From positions 231,227 through 295,226 of the forward strand of contig CAJINA010000149.1 of assembly GCA_905176665.1 (NCBI GenBank): a DNA stretch of 64,000 nucleotides, given 5' to 3'. The position numbers and the translations under genes are program-made. The DNA comes from Olavius algarvensis Delta 4 endosymbiont (GTDB taxonomy: Bacteria > Desulfobacterota > Desulfobacteria > Desulfobacterales > CAJINA01). The notes under the pieces are model-generated. The model made no database searches. It saw only the letters and a program-made list of their open reading frames with translations, and was not told the origin of the DNA. Numbering within the stretch: the first letter of the stretch is position 1; each line of letters begins with the position of its first letter. Shown here one piece after another: positions 51,868 to 62,936 of this stretch.

Positions 51868-53607
51868 ATGAAAGGCACGGAGCTGGTCCTCAAAGCGCTG
51901 GTCGACAATGGCGTGAAATATGTCTTTGGCTACACCGGCGGCGCCATCATGCCCATTTTCGACGCCATGGAGCAGCAAAACACCCTGGCCTTTATCATGT
52001 CGCGGCATGAGCAGGGCGCGGCCTTCATGGCCCAGGGCATATCCCGCGCCTCCCTGTCTACCGCCGATCCGCGCACGGGTGTCTGCATGGCCACCTCGGG
52101 CCCCGGCGCCATGAACCTTGTCACCGGCATTGCCGACGCCTATATGGATTCTGTCCCGGTGCTGGCTATCACCGGGCAGGTGCCCACCGGGGTCATTTCA
52201 ACGGACGCCTTCCAGGAGAGTGACGTGGTGGGGGTGATGATGCCGTTGACCAAGCAGAGCTATCTGCCCCTGGCCGTGGACGAGATCGAAGCCACCATTC
52301 ACGAGGCCATGTACGTGGCCGAGACCAGACGCGGCGGCCCGGTCGTCGTCGACATTCCCAAGGATATCCAGCTGCAGGAGACCGACAGCACCTGCAGCTT
52401 TGATTCCCGGACCTGCCAACCGCAGCTGCCCGGTTTTCACTATTCTCCGTCAGTGGACCGGGACCGTTTAAAGCAGGCCGCCAACATGATCAACAAGAGC
52501 GAGCGCCCCATCATTCTCTGCGGCCACGGCGTCATCGCCAGCAACGCCGGATCCAAACTGCAGGCTTTCGCCGAGAAAGCGCATATCCCGGTGGCGTTTA
52601 CGCTGCACGGGCTTTCGGCCATGCCGGTGGATCATCCGGTGAGCCTGGGCATGGTGGGCATGCACGGCACCGTGGAGGCCAATCGGGCCTTGCTGCATGC
52701 CGACCTGATCATTTCACTGGGCATGCGCTTTGATGACCGGGTGACCGGCAACCTGGGCGAATTCGCCGTCAGTGCCGATGTGATCCATGTCGAGATCGAC
52801 TCCTCTGAAATCGACAAGAACGTGAAAACCACGGTGGCCCTCAACGCCGATGTGGACCAGGTGCTCAACCTGCTGGGGATGGATCCCGCTCTGGTCGCAC
52901 GGCCCCGCAAGCGGTGGTTTATCCAAATCGATGAATTCCGCCGGGAAATGGTCGACCAGCTGCAGGCCGAGATCGACACCGGGCTCGGTACTGAAAACCA
53001 GTTGCTGGTCAAGACGATCGTACGGCGGTTGTCCGATTTGACCGGGGGGCGGGACCTGATCGTCGGCGACGTCGGACAGCATCAAATGGTGCTGGCCCGG
53101 TTTTACAATTTCCAGACCGTCAACAGCTGGTTTACCTCGGGCGGGGCCGGCACCATGGGGTGCGCCTTGCCCATGGCCATCGGCGTGAAGCTCGCCCGGC
53201 CGGATGAAAGGGTATGGTCGGTGAGCGGCGACGGCGGTTTCCAGATGAACATCCAGGAACTGGGCACGATCATGGAACATGACATCGATGTCAAAATCCT
53301 GCTGATGAACAATGGTTACCTGGGCATGGTCCGCCAGTGGCAGACCCTGTTCTACGACGGCCGGTATGCCGGCACCCCCATGAAAAACCCGGACTACGGG
53401 GCTATCGCCGGCGCCTACAATATCCCCTACCGCAAGGTTTCCAGGCTGGATGAGATCGAGGACGCCCTGCAGCAGGCGGCCGACCACAAAGGGGCCTTCA
53501 TGGTCGAGTTTTTATGTGACCCCAGCGAGATCATTCTACCCATGGTGCCGGCCGGCGGCGGCATAAAGGACATGATTGTCTCCGTCTCCGAGATGTCGCG
53601 CAAATGA
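51868..53607 (+). CDS. ilvB: Acetolactate synthase, large subunit
   Basis: I choose ATG 51868 (579 residues), since homologs begin MxGxxLVxxAL. It condenses pyruvate to acetolactate, or pyruvate and 2-ketobutyrate, for valine, leucine and isoleucine. The ThDP Glu is in MSRHEQGAAFMAQG; the FAD region is MRFDDRVTGN; the ThDP/Mg motif runs from SGDGGFQMNIQEL to LLMNN. The usual length is 560-590. ilvN follows, but only after 1058 bases of repeat DNA. AAGGGA lies 12 bases upstream of the ATG, weak spacing. Confidence 0.95.
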   Translation: MKGTELVLKALVDNGVKYVFGYTGGAIMPIFDAMEQQNTLAFIMSRHEQGAAFMAQGISRASLSTADPRTGVCMATSGPGAMNLVTGIADAYMDSVPVLAITGQVPTGVISTDAFQESDVVGVMMPLTKQSYLPLAVDEIEATIHEAMYVAETRRGGPVVVDIPKDIQLQETDSTCSFDSRTCQPQLPGFHYSPSVDRDRLKQAANMINKSERPIILCGHGVIASNAGSKLQAFAEKAHIPVAFTLHGLSAMPVDHPVSLGMVGMHGTVEANRALLHADLIISLGMRFDDRVTGNLGEFAVSADVIHVEIDSSEIDKNVKTTVALNADVDQVLNLLGMDPALVARPRKRWFIQIDEFRREMVDQLQAEIDTGLGTENQLLVKTIVRRLSDLTGGRDLIVGDVGQHQMVLARFYNFQTVNSWFTSGGAGTMGCALPMAIGVKLARPDERVWSVSGDGGFQMNIQELGTIMEHDIDVKILLMNNGYLGMVRQWQTLFYDGRYAGTPMKNPDYGAIAGAYNIPYRKVSRLDEIEDALQQAADHKGAFMVEFLCDPSEIILPMVPAGGGIKDMIVSVSEMSRK

Positions 53608-53654
53608 GCACATCTAAAGCAGGCCTCAGGCAACCGCTTGTTATGCCGGTCGTA

Positions 53655-54590
53655 ATAACATTATTCTCGCGCAGAGACGCGGAGGCGCAGAGAAAATCAA
53701 GAACATAGTTTGGTTGCGCTATCGCGCAAAACTACATAACAGACCTTTATTGGTTTTCGGTTTATCCCGCGCAGCGGGACTAAATAGCTAAGGTTTTCCC
53801 AGCGCCTCTGCGTCTCCGCGCGATGCCTGGTTTTGATTTTCGGTTTGGATTTCAGGTTTTGAAAACCTGTAAAACATTGTTCTCGCGCAGAGACGCAGAG
53901 GCGCAGAGAAAATCAAGAACATAGTTTGGTTGCGCTATCGCGCAAAACTACAAAACAGGCCCTTTATTGGTTTTCGGTTTAACCCGCGCAGCGGGACGAT
54001 ATAGTTTAGGTTTTCCCTGCGTCTCTGCGCCTCCGCGCGATGCCCGGTTTTGATTTTCGGTTTGGATTTCAAGTTTTTGAAACCTGTAAAACATTATTCT
54101 CGCGCAGAGACGCGGAGGCGCAGAGAAAATCGAGAACTTAGTTTGGTTGCGCTATCGCGCAAAACTACAAAACAGGCCCTTTATTGGTTTTCGGTTTAAC
54201 CCGCGAAGCGGGACGATATAGTTTAGGTTTTCCCTGCGTCTCTGCGCCTCCGCGCGATGCCCGGTTTTGATTTTCGGTTTGGATTTCAAGTTTTTGAAAA
54301 CCTGTAAAACATTGTTCTCGCGCAGAGACGCGGAGGCGCAGAGAAAATCAAGAACATAGTTTGGTTGCGCTATCGCGCAAAACTATATAACAGACCTTTA
54401 TTGGTTTTCGGTTTAACCCGCGTAGCGGGACTATATAGTTAAGGTTTTCCCAGCGTCTCTGCGCCTCCGCGCGATGCAGGGGTTTTGCCTTTGGTTTACT
54501 CCCGCAGAGCGGGAAACAATATACGGTTTCCTCTGCGTCTTTACGCCTCTGCGCGATGCATGGTTTTCGGTCTTTCTTTCAGGTTTTGCC
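53655..54590. repeat. Four tandem 217-bp palindromic CGCAGAG elements
   Basis: The unit start ACATTRTTCTCGCGCAG recurs at 53658, 53874, 54091 and 54309, so the period is 216-218 bp. Each unit has outer arms (CTCGCGCAGAGACGCGGAGG, inverted as CCTCCGCGCGAT with CTCTGCG) and two nested hairpins, TTGCGCTATCGCGCAA and CCCGCGCAGCGGG. A fifth, partial and diverged unit ends the array. It separates ilvB from ilvN. Confidence 0.9.
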
Positions 54591-54665
54591 TTAGTGTTTA
54601 TGAAATGAGGCCCTTTTCAGGGAAGCCAGGCCCTCAGGACTAAGATTCTTTTTTTGGAGAAATTG

Positions 54666-55154
54666 ATGACAGCGACACCCCCCATGAAACGGCGGGCCAT
54701 TTTGATCTTCATGCTGGACCGGCCGGGCGTACTGAACAAGATCGCCATGCTGATCCGTCACAAGATGTACAACGTCGAAACGCTGACCGTGTGCAAGACC
54801 CACCAGCCCGGCACCAGCCGCATGACCATCACGCTGCGCGAGGACAGCGATGACAAGACGCAACAGGTCATCAAGCAGATCGAGAAAAGGACGGAAGTCA
54901 TCTCCGCCCGGGAGCTGCATGTGGACGAAAGTTTCTGGCGCGAAGTGGCCATCGTCAAATTCGAAGCCGACGAAGAGCAGCTGGCGGCGTTCGGGCAGGC
55001 GTACCGGTTTGAGATCCTCGACCGGCAGCACGATGAGTGCTTCATCGTGCAGATTACCGGGACCTCCTATTTAATTGATTCCTTCCTGGATGATCTCGGC
55101 ACCGCCAGAATCGTCGAGGTGGCCCGGTCGGGGTTTACGGCAATGGAGAAGTAA
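54666..55154 (+). CDS. ilvN: Acetolactate synthase, small (regulatory) subunit
   Basis: ATG 54666 follows TTGGAGAAATTG, giving 162 residues. An N-terminal ACT domain (ILIFMLDRPGVLNKIAMLI, the valine-binding fold) and a C-terminal domain (YRFEILDRQHDECFIVQITG) form the standard IlvN/IlvH subunit, which activates IlvB and confers feedback inhibition by valine. It is normally directly joined to ilvB; here the array at 53655-54590 intervenes, so a separate promoter or read-through across the array is required. Confidence 0.94.
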   Translation: MTATPPMKRRAILIFMLDRPGVLNKIAMLIRHKMYNVETLTVCKTHQPGTSRMTITLREDSDDKTQQVIKQIEKRTEVISARELHVDESFWREVAIVKFEADEEQLAAFGQAYRFEILDRQHDECFIVQITGTSYLIDSFLDDLGTARIVEVARSGFTAMEK

Positions 55155-55164
55155 CCCTGTTGCA

Positions 55165-55610
55165 AACGCCGGAGGACTGCATAGCCGGCAGTCGTGAGGT
55201 GGTAGTCGGAAGGCGGAAAAACAAGGGCAAAAGCAAGGGCGTTTTTTAGACACGGATTTGCGCCTATGCGGCTTGAGGACCGTTCCACGGATTACACGGA
55301 TTGAAAACCTGTGAACGCGCTCTGGGGATCGCGCCCACGGGGCCCATTGCCTGCGGCAAGAAAAAAATTTGTATTGCTAATGTTATGCTGCAGAAAATCG
55401 AGGTAAGTCTTTGTAGCTTTGAGTCGCACCCTCGCGTAGCGGCGGACAACATTTTCAATTTCTCCAGAAATTGAAAATAGGGTTTTAAAATCCGTGTCAT
55501 CCGTGCCATCCGTGTCAAAAGAAAAGGTGTTAGGAGTTCTCCCGCGAAGCGGGACCCGAGATCGATTTTGTCTGTGTTCGTCTGCGTGGGTCTGTGGCTA
55601 ATAATGGTAT
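55165..55610. repeat. Composite inverted repeat between ilvN and ilvD
   Basis: TTTTTAGACACGGATTTGCGCC, GAAAACCTGTGAACGCG, CATTGCCTGCGGC, CACCCTCGCGTAGCGGC, CATTTTCAATTTCTCC, CTCCCGCGAAGCGGGA and GTTCGTCTGCGTGGGTCTG appear in the order of the composite family. No gene is present. Confidence 0.75.
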
Positions 55611-55657
55611 ATGGTTTAAAGCCGCATACCTTGAACCATCACCAAAAAGGACAGTCC

Positions 55658-57337
<1,680 letters not shown>

Positions 57338-57344
57338 GTTTCCA

Positions 57345-57770
57345 TATCGGTATCGAAATCGAAATCGGTATCGATTACCCGTGGCATTTTCAGAGCCGAT
57401 TTCGATCCCGATAGCGATTCCGAATTAAGCCAAAAGACTTTTTTGAGATAGCTTCCAGTGTTTATTTATGCAAATAAGGCCAAAAAAGCTTTATCATCGC
57501 GCGGAGGCGCAGAGGCGCAGAGAAGGTCAAGGGCCGGATTTAGATCAGCTTCGCTGAAAAAGACCTATTAAGCCACAATTTTGATTTTAAGGTTTACCCG
57601 GCGTAGCCGGAAAAATTCATGGTTTTCTCTGCGCCCCTGCGCCTCTGCGCGATGCACTGGTTTTGCATTTGGTTTACTCCCGCGGAGCGGGAAACAATAT
57701 ACGGTTTCCTCTGCGCCTCAGCGCCTCTGCGCGAGAATATTGCTTTTACGACAAAGTTTCGTAGAACCCG
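57345..57770. repeat. ATCGAAATCG repeat, MITE remnant and CGCAGAG element
   Basis: 57345-57425 has ATCGGTATCGAAATCGAAAT and its inverted form GATTTCGATCCCGATAGCG. 57421-57455 is the right end of the MITE-like element (AAAAGACTTTTTTGAGATAGC). 57487-57745 is a copy of the CGCAGAG palindromic element with nested CCCGCGGAGCGGG. Confidence 0.75.
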
Positions 57771-57785
57771 AAGGAGACACCCTAA

Positions 57786-59207
57786 ATGCCAAGCAACAAC
57801 CCAACACCAAAGACTCTCTTTGAAAAAATCTGGGACAGCCATGTCGTCACCCACGAAGCGGGCAGCCCGGCCGTGCTCTATGTGGACCTGCACCTGATCC
57901 ATGAAATCACCTCCCCGCAGGCCTTCCAGGGGTTGCGGGAAAAGGGGCTGACCGTGCGGCGGCCCGGACAGGCCATTGCCACGATTGACCACGGCATCCC
58001 GACCACGCCGCCCGATGTCCCGATAACCGACGAGCAGATCATCCGCCAGATGGCGGCCCTGGAAGAAAATTGCCGCGATTTCGGGATTCCGCTCTACGGG
58101 GTGGGCAGCCCCCGGCGGGGGATTGTCCACGTCATCGGACCGGAACTGGGGCTCACCCAGCCGGGCATGACCATAGTCTGCGGCGACAGCCACACCAGCA
58201 CCCACGGCGCTTTCGCCACCCTGGCGTTCGGCATCGGCACCAGCGAGGTGGAACACGTCCTGGCGACCCAGTGCCTGCTGCAGACCAAACCGGGCGCCAT
58301 GGAAGTGCGCGTCGAGGGCCGCCGGCCGGAAGGGGTGTCGGCCAAGGATATCATCCTGGCGATTATCGCCAAAATGGGAATCGGCGGCGCCACCGGCCAC
58401 GTGATCGAATACACCGGCAGCGCCATCCGCAGCCTGAGCATGGAACAGCGCATGACCGTCTGCAACATGTCCATCGAGGGGGGCGCGAAAGCCGGGATGG
58501 TGGGTCCGGACGACACGACGTTCGAGTACATCGCCGGTCGCCGCTTTGCGCCGCAGGAGGCGGCCTGGGATGCGGCGGTCGCAAATTGGCGCGCGCTGGC
58601 CACGGACGACGGCGCGGTCTATGATCGCACCCTGACCCTGAACGCGGATGACCTCGCGCCCATGATCACCTACGGCACCAACCCCGGCATGGGGATGAAG
58701 ATCACCGACCGCATCCCCGACCCCCAGGACCTGAAGGATGCGAGCACCCGCGAAACGCTCGAAAAAGCGCTTGCGTATATGGACCTGCAGCCCGGCCAGC
58801 CCTTGCTGGGTCACAAAATAGACGTGGTATTTATCGGCAGCTGCACCAACTCGCGCCTGAGCGACCTGCGCCTGGCAGCCGAAGTGCTCAAAGGCAGCCA
58901 GGTTAGCGAGCACGTGCGTGCCCTTGTCGTCCCGGGCTCCCAGGCCATCAAGGCCGCGGCCGAAGCCGAAGGACTGGATACCATCTTTCGCGATGCCGGG
59001 GCCGAGTGGCGCGAGGCCGGCTGCAGCATGTGCATCGCCATGAACGGCGACGAGCTGGCGCCGGGTCAATACGCCGTTTCAACCAGCAACCGCAACTTCG
59101 AAGGCCGCCAGGGGCGCGGCGGGCGCACGTTTCTGGCCAGCCCCCTGACCGCCGCGGCCAGCGCGATCAAGGGCGTGGTCACGGACATACGCACACTGCC
59201 AACCTGA
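57786..59207 (+). CDS. leuC: 3-isopropylmalate dehydratase, large subunit
   Basis: A 473-residue aconitase-family protein; GAAGGAGACACCC precedes the ATG. It isomerises 2- to 3-isopropylmalate in leucine synthesis together with LeuD. The [4Fe-4S] ligands are Cys353 (FIGSCTNSR), Cys413 and Cys416 (CSMC). [20 protein letters not shown] is the family signature. The usual length is 465-475. leuD starts 15 bases after its stop, so the pair is an operon. Confidence 0.96.
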   Translation: MPSNNPTPKTLFEKIWDSHVVTHEAGSPAVLYVDLHLIHEITSPQAFQGLREKGLTVRRPGQAIATIDHGIPTTPPDVPITDEQIIRQMAALEENCRDFGIPLYGVGSPRRGIVHVIGPELGLTQPGMTIVCGDSHTSTHGAFATLAFGIGTSEVEHVLATQCLLQTKPGAMEVRVEGRRPEGVSAKDIILAIIAKMGIGGATGHVIEYTGSAIRSLSMEQRMTVCNMSIEGGAKAGMVGPDDTTFEYIAGRRFAPQEAAWDAAVANWRALATDDGAVYDRTLTLNADDLAPMITYGTNPGMGMKITDRIPDPQDLKDASTRETLEKALAYMDLQPGQPLLGHKIDVVFIGSCTNSRLSDLRLAAEVLKGSQVSEHVRALVVPGSQAIKAAAEAEGLDTIFRDAGAEWREAGCSMCIAMNGDELAPGQYAVSTSNRNFEGRQGRGGRTFLASPLTAAASAIKGVVTDIRTLPT

Positions 59208-59221
59208 AAGGGACGCAAGCC

Positions 59222-59815
59222 ATGGAACAATTCACCACCTTGACCAGTACGATGGTGTCCATCCCCATCGAGAATATCGATACCGACCAGATCATCCCGG
59301 CCCAGTTTCTAAAAGGGGTCGACCGGGACGGCCTGGGCGAGCACCTGTTCCACCACTGGCGCAGCGATTCGGACTTTATCCTGAACCAGCCCGCGGCCGA
59401 CAAGGCCCGGATCCTGGTGGCCGGGGACAATTTCGGGTGCGGCTCCAGCCGCGAGCATGCTGTCTGGGCCCTGATGGGCCAAGGCTTTCAGGTGGTCATC
59501 AGCACCGGTTTTGCCGACATCTTCCAAAACAATGCCCTGAAAAACGGCCTGCTGCCCATCACCGTCGATGCCGAGATCCATCGGCAGATCCAGGAGATGC
59601 TTGCCGACAACCCGGCGCAGACCTTTGCGGTCGATCTGGAAGCCCAGACCCTCACGTTACCCGATGGTCAGTCGGTCGAGTTTCCCATCGACAGTTTCAG
59701 CAAGAAGTGCATCCTGGAAGGTATCGATCCACTGGGTTACCTGCAGAGCCAGGCGGAGCACATCGCGGCCTATGAGGACAAGCATGCGGCGCGGGTTGAG
59801 ACGGGAAAAGCCTGA
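59222..59815 (+). CDS. leuD: 3-isopropylmalate dehydratase, small subunit
   Basis: A 197-residue protein with the swivel domain of aconitases: NIDTDQIIPAQFLKG near the start and the substrate-binding loop NFGCGSSREHAVWAL. Partner of LeuC encoded directly upstream. AAGGGACGCAAGCC lies before the ATG at 59222. The length fits the bacterial LeuD of about 200 residues. Together with ilvB, ilvN and ilvD it makes a partly clustered pathway; leuA and leuB are not in the window. Confidence 0.95.
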   Translation: MEQFTTLTSTMVSIPIENIDTDQIIPAQFLKGVDRDGLGEHLFHHWRSDSDFILNQPAADKARILVAGDNFGCGSSREHAVWALMGQGFQVVISTGFADIFQNNALKNGLLPITVDAEIHRQIQEMLADNPAQTFAVDLEAQTLTLPDGQSVEFPIDSFSKKCILEGIDPLGYLQSQAEHIAAYEDKHAARVETGKA

Positions 59816-60290
59816 AGAGCCGGTTGTCGGAGGTCGGAAGTCCGAAGTCGGGAACACCAAGGAGTCGGGTGTCTGGTGTCGGGAATCAGAGATCGTAGAA
59901 GCAAAGGCAAGGGCTTTTTGACACGGATTACACGGATGAAAACCTGTGAGCGCGTCCCTGGTGGCCGCGCCACGGCGCCATTGCCTGCGGCAAAAAGGGC
60001 AAGATGTCGGAGGTCGGATATCGGATGTCAGATAACAACGTGAAATACTGGCAGGGTTCATAGGTCGTCATCCCGGCGAAAGCCGGGATCCAGATGAGAC
60101 GATGGGCCGGAGATCTGGCGGTGCAGGATATTGGGTAAGGGCGGGTTGGCTTGGAGTAACACCTTCGCGACCTGTCCGACGTAGCTCAAAGAGCAAAGTT
60201 GGAAGTGGCGGAAACATTTTCAGTTTCTTCCGGGAACTGAAAATAAAAGGGTTTTCTTTCAATTGGCAGCGACGTGCATTTTGAAGGAAA
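59816..60290. repeat. Degenerate array and composite inverted repeat
   Basis: GGTCGGAAGTCCGAAGTCGGG units (59823-59900), then the composite repeat (59915-60250) with GACACGGATTACACGGATG, CATTGCCTGCGGC, CATCCCGGCGAAAGCCGGGAT and CATTTTCAGTTTCTTCCGG. The block CACCTTCGCGACCTG is interrupted by about 35 bases not found in other copies. Confidence 0.75.
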
Positions 60291-60451
60291 ACCCTATTTA
60301 TATCGGATAGCTAAAATCTCCAGGACAAGAGGGCACTATCAGGTCCGTTATGAGGGCTTGTTTTTGGGCCCATGAAATTTTTAGTTGACGCGGCTTTGTT
60401 TTTTTGGCATTCTTTATTCGAGAATCGCGAATAGAGAATGGAGAATGGGGC

Positions 60452-60979
60452 ATGGTCCTCAAGCCACAAGATGTTTTAATCCTGATGAAGCTGGTGTCAG
60501 TCGGCAAAGGCGAGTGGTCATACAACTCCCTGGCCGTATCGTTGTGCATGAGTCCTTCGGAGGTCCATGCAGCGTTGAAGCGCGCCCTGGCAGCGCGCCT
60601 GGCTGTCCGTGCTGCGGAACGGCTGGTGCCCAACATAAGCAACCTGAAAGAGTTCCTCCTGCGGGGGCTCAAATATGTATTTATTCCAGAACGAGGCGGG
60701 ATGACCCGGGGCATGCCGACAATGTACGCCGGCCCGCCATTGGTAGGAAAGCTGCTCTCTACCGGGGAACCGCCTCCGGTCTGGCCGGACCCGGAGGGTG
60801 AGGTGCGTGGGCAGTCATTTTCACCGTTGTACAAGTCGGCACCTAAAGCGGCTCGCAATGACGTTGGCCTTTACGAACTACTGGTACTCATAGATGCCAT
60901 CCGGGGTGGCAATGCCCGGGAGGGCCGTATGGCCGCTGAAGAATTAAGACAACGATTGGACGATTATGCCAATACTTAA
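60452..60979 (+). CDS. HTH protein, probable antitoxin/regulator of the nucleotidyltransferase
   Basis: ATG 60452 is chosen because codons further upstream lie in repeat-like AT-rich DNA; 175 residues. The N-terminus is a winged-helix/MarR-type HTH (KGEWSYNSLAVSLCMSPSEVHAALKRALAARL). The middle (IPERGGMTRGMPTMYAGPPL) is a Gly/Pro-rich segment, the C-terminus helical (GLYELLVLIDAIRGGNAREGRMAAEELRQRL). The gene overlaps the next one by 14 bases. An HTH gene coupled to a nucleotidyltransferase gene is the arrangement of AbiE-like and MenAT-like toxin-antitoxin systems. The antitoxin role is inferred from this context. Confidence 0.78.
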   Translation: MVLKPQDVLILMKLVSVGKGEWSYNSLAVSLCMSPSEVHAALKRALAARLAVRAAERLVPNISNLKEFLLRGLKYVFIPERGGMTRGMPTMYAGPPLVGKLLSTGEPPPVWPDPEGEVRGQSFSPLYKSAPKAARNDVGLYELLVLIDAIRGGNAREGRMAAEELRQRLDDYANT

Positions 60980-61676
60980 AAACCCTAATCTCGAGATGCT
61001 TGAATCTGCGGTTCATTACCTGGGGTCTCTGAATGATCGCCTGGTTTATTTGGGGGGTTGTGCAAGCGGCCTTTTATTAACCGATCCTGCCGCACCCCCC
61101 CTGCGTGTAACCCGGGATGTCGATGTCATGGTTGAAGTCGCGTCGTTGGCTGACTATCACAGACTTCACGCAGAACTGCGTGAAAAAGGCTTTACCGAAG
61201 ATCTCGGTGACCGGGCGCCTATTTGTCGCTGGAAAATGGAAAACCTCATTTTAGACATAATGCCAACAGACCCAAGTATATTGGGTTTTGGAAACCGCTG
61301 GTTTTCCATGGCCTTTAGAGAGGCAGAGCCGCTATCACTGCCTTCCGGTGCGCAGATTCGCATATTGACGGCTCCCTATTTCCTGGCGACCAAACTAGAA
61401 ACCTTCGATTGTCGTGGCGAGGGAGATTATCTTATGAGCCGCGATATGGAAGATGTGATTACTGTGCTTGACGGCAGAGAATCCATCGTGTCAGAAGTCC
61501 AGGCGGCAAATTCGACCCTCAGGCGCTATCTTGCTAAACGATTCTCTACCTTATTGGAAACGCAATCGTTTCTGGATTCTTTGCCGGGGCATCTACCCCC
61601 TGACGAGGCCAGCCAATTGAGGTCACGGCATGTCCTTGAGCGGGCAAAGGCAATTGCCGGATCCGACTCACAATAA
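60966..61676 (+). CDS. Nucleotidyltransferase-fold protein, probable toxin (AbiEii-like)
   Basis: A 236-residue protein. YLGGCASGLLLTD (residues 28-40) and TRDVDVMVEV (48-57, Asp-x-Asp) make the GG-S/A plus DxD signature of polymerase-beta-type nucleotidyltransferases. LDIMPTD further on has a plausible third Asp. APYFLATKLETFDCRGEGDYLMSRDMEDVI resembles the helical part of AbiEii-type toxins, in which K and D residues bind nucleotide. Such toxins modify tRNA or protein by nucleotide transfer. Preceded by and overlapping an HTH gene, so toxin-antitoxin is likely. Base composition is a little lower in GC than in neighbouring metabolic genes. Confidence 0.82.
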   Translation: MPILKNPNLEMLESAVHYLGSLNDRLVYLGGCASGLLLTDPAAPPLRVTRDVDVMVEVASLADYHRLHAELREKGFTEDLGDRAPICRWKMENLILDIMPTDPSILGFGNRWFSMAFREAEPLSLPSGAQIRILTAPYFLATKLETFDCRGEGDYLMSRDMEDVITVLDGRESIVSEVQAANSTLRRYLAKRFSTLLETQSFLDSLPGHLPPDEASQLRSRHVLERAKAIAGSDSQ

Positions 61677-61900
61677 ACAAAAGCAATTGTTTTAGAAACA
61701 GGCATACAGCCGCTTGCATGACTCTTAGCAGAAACAATTCTTAATATCCTAAAGATTCAAAGGTTTATATTGACAAATCCCGCCGCCTAATATTTGTTAA
61801 GTTTCATTCGGCAGTTGGAATCCCGTAATACCCTCCACTTATAAAAAGCAGAAGCCTCTGTTATGGGGCATATAGAATCGGGCAATCAAACAAAAAGCCA
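61677..61900. other. AT-rich intergenic sequence
   Basis: About 220 AT-rich bases after the toxin-like gene with no terminator, gene or repeat recognised. Part of a 1.26-kb gene-free gap whose remainder is repeat DNA. Confidence 0.5.
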
Positions 61901-61904
61901 GTGG

Positions 61905-62720
61905 TCGGATGCCAGAAGTCCGACATCGGAAAACCAACATCAAGGGCACTCTTGACACGGATTACACGGATGAAACCTGTGAGCGCGTCCTGGAGGCCGC
62001 CCTCACGTGGCCATTGCCTTCGGCAAGAAACAGCATCTGTATTGTAAATGTTGCGCTGAAGAATAATGAGAATAGACGGGTTGGCTTGGAGCAACACCTT
62101 CGCGTAGCGACTGAAACATTTTCAGTTTCTTCCGGGAACTGAAAATAGATCTTAAATCCTGTCGAACGGTTCTCAAGCCGCATAGGCGCAATCCTGCGCA
62201 TCCTGTTAATCCTGTCTAAAAAAGGTTTTGGTTTTTTCCCGCGTAGCGGGGCCCAATATTGATCTTGTCTGTGTCTGTCCGTGTTCACCAAGTTAAATAG
62301 CTAAAGCTAAGATTTGAGAAGTACCCAAATCTTATTTAACAGGGTAAATCTGTGGCTAAATTAGGTTTTTAGGCTATAGGCTGAAGGTTTTTCTGACTCC
62401 AGACTCCAGACCCCAGACTCCTGGTCTCTGCCTCCCATCTGATTTTAATCATTGACAAATCCCACCTCTTAATGTTTGTTAAATTTTAATTAGGGCCATA
62501 TAAAACTCTCACCCACCTTTTAAAAATACACACATAACGCCTCATGGGATGGGGCCTTAAAATAGTCGGGCAATCAAATCAAAAGCCAGTGGTCGGATAT
62601 CAGACGTCTGACGTCAGAAAACCATGGAATCCGGTGTCTGGAGTCGGGAGTCGCGTATCCGGGGTCAAAAGATCTTACTGACTCCAGACTCCAGACTCCT
62701 GACTCCTGGGAATAATGTCC
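61905..62720. repeat. Composite inverted repeat with nested palindrome and degenerate arrays
   Basis: 61945-62360 is a composite-family copy: CTCTTGACACGGATTACACGG, GAAACCTGTGAGCGCG, CATTGCCTTCGGC, CACCTTCGCGTAGCGACTG, CATTTTCAGTTTCTTCCGG and GTTAATCCTGTCTAAAAAAG, followed by TTGTCTGTGTCTGTCCGTG. 62380-62440 and 62580-62710 carry GTCRGG arrays in both orientations. 62440-62570 is AT-rich without a gene. Confidence 0.75.
62287..62345. mobile_element. 59-bp palindromic insertion, copy 2
   Basis: Differs from the copy at 51367-51425 by about one base (ACCA for ACCC at the left end). Same nesting inside CTGTCCGTGT...CTGTGGC. Confidence 0.65.
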
Positions 62721-62936
62721 GTTGTCAAATCGCCTTGCGGCGATCTTTACGAGCCCGGAAAAGGCGTCATATTTGCTGTCCCGCTCTCTTTTATGGATGG
62801 ACTGCCGGATGAGGCTTAATTGCACGATTTTGGGGTGGAAATTGGCCGATTAACAGCAAAAAGCGGCAGCTTATAAGGCGGATTTAATATGATTGCAGGG
62901 GGTTGTCTCGGTTAGACCCCAGCCGAATGTAAGAAA

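Noticed and set aside
53655..54590. CRISPR array (repeat of about 217 bp)
   Set aside because: Units are contiguous and palindromic, without unique spacers of 30-40 bp; no cas genes are present.
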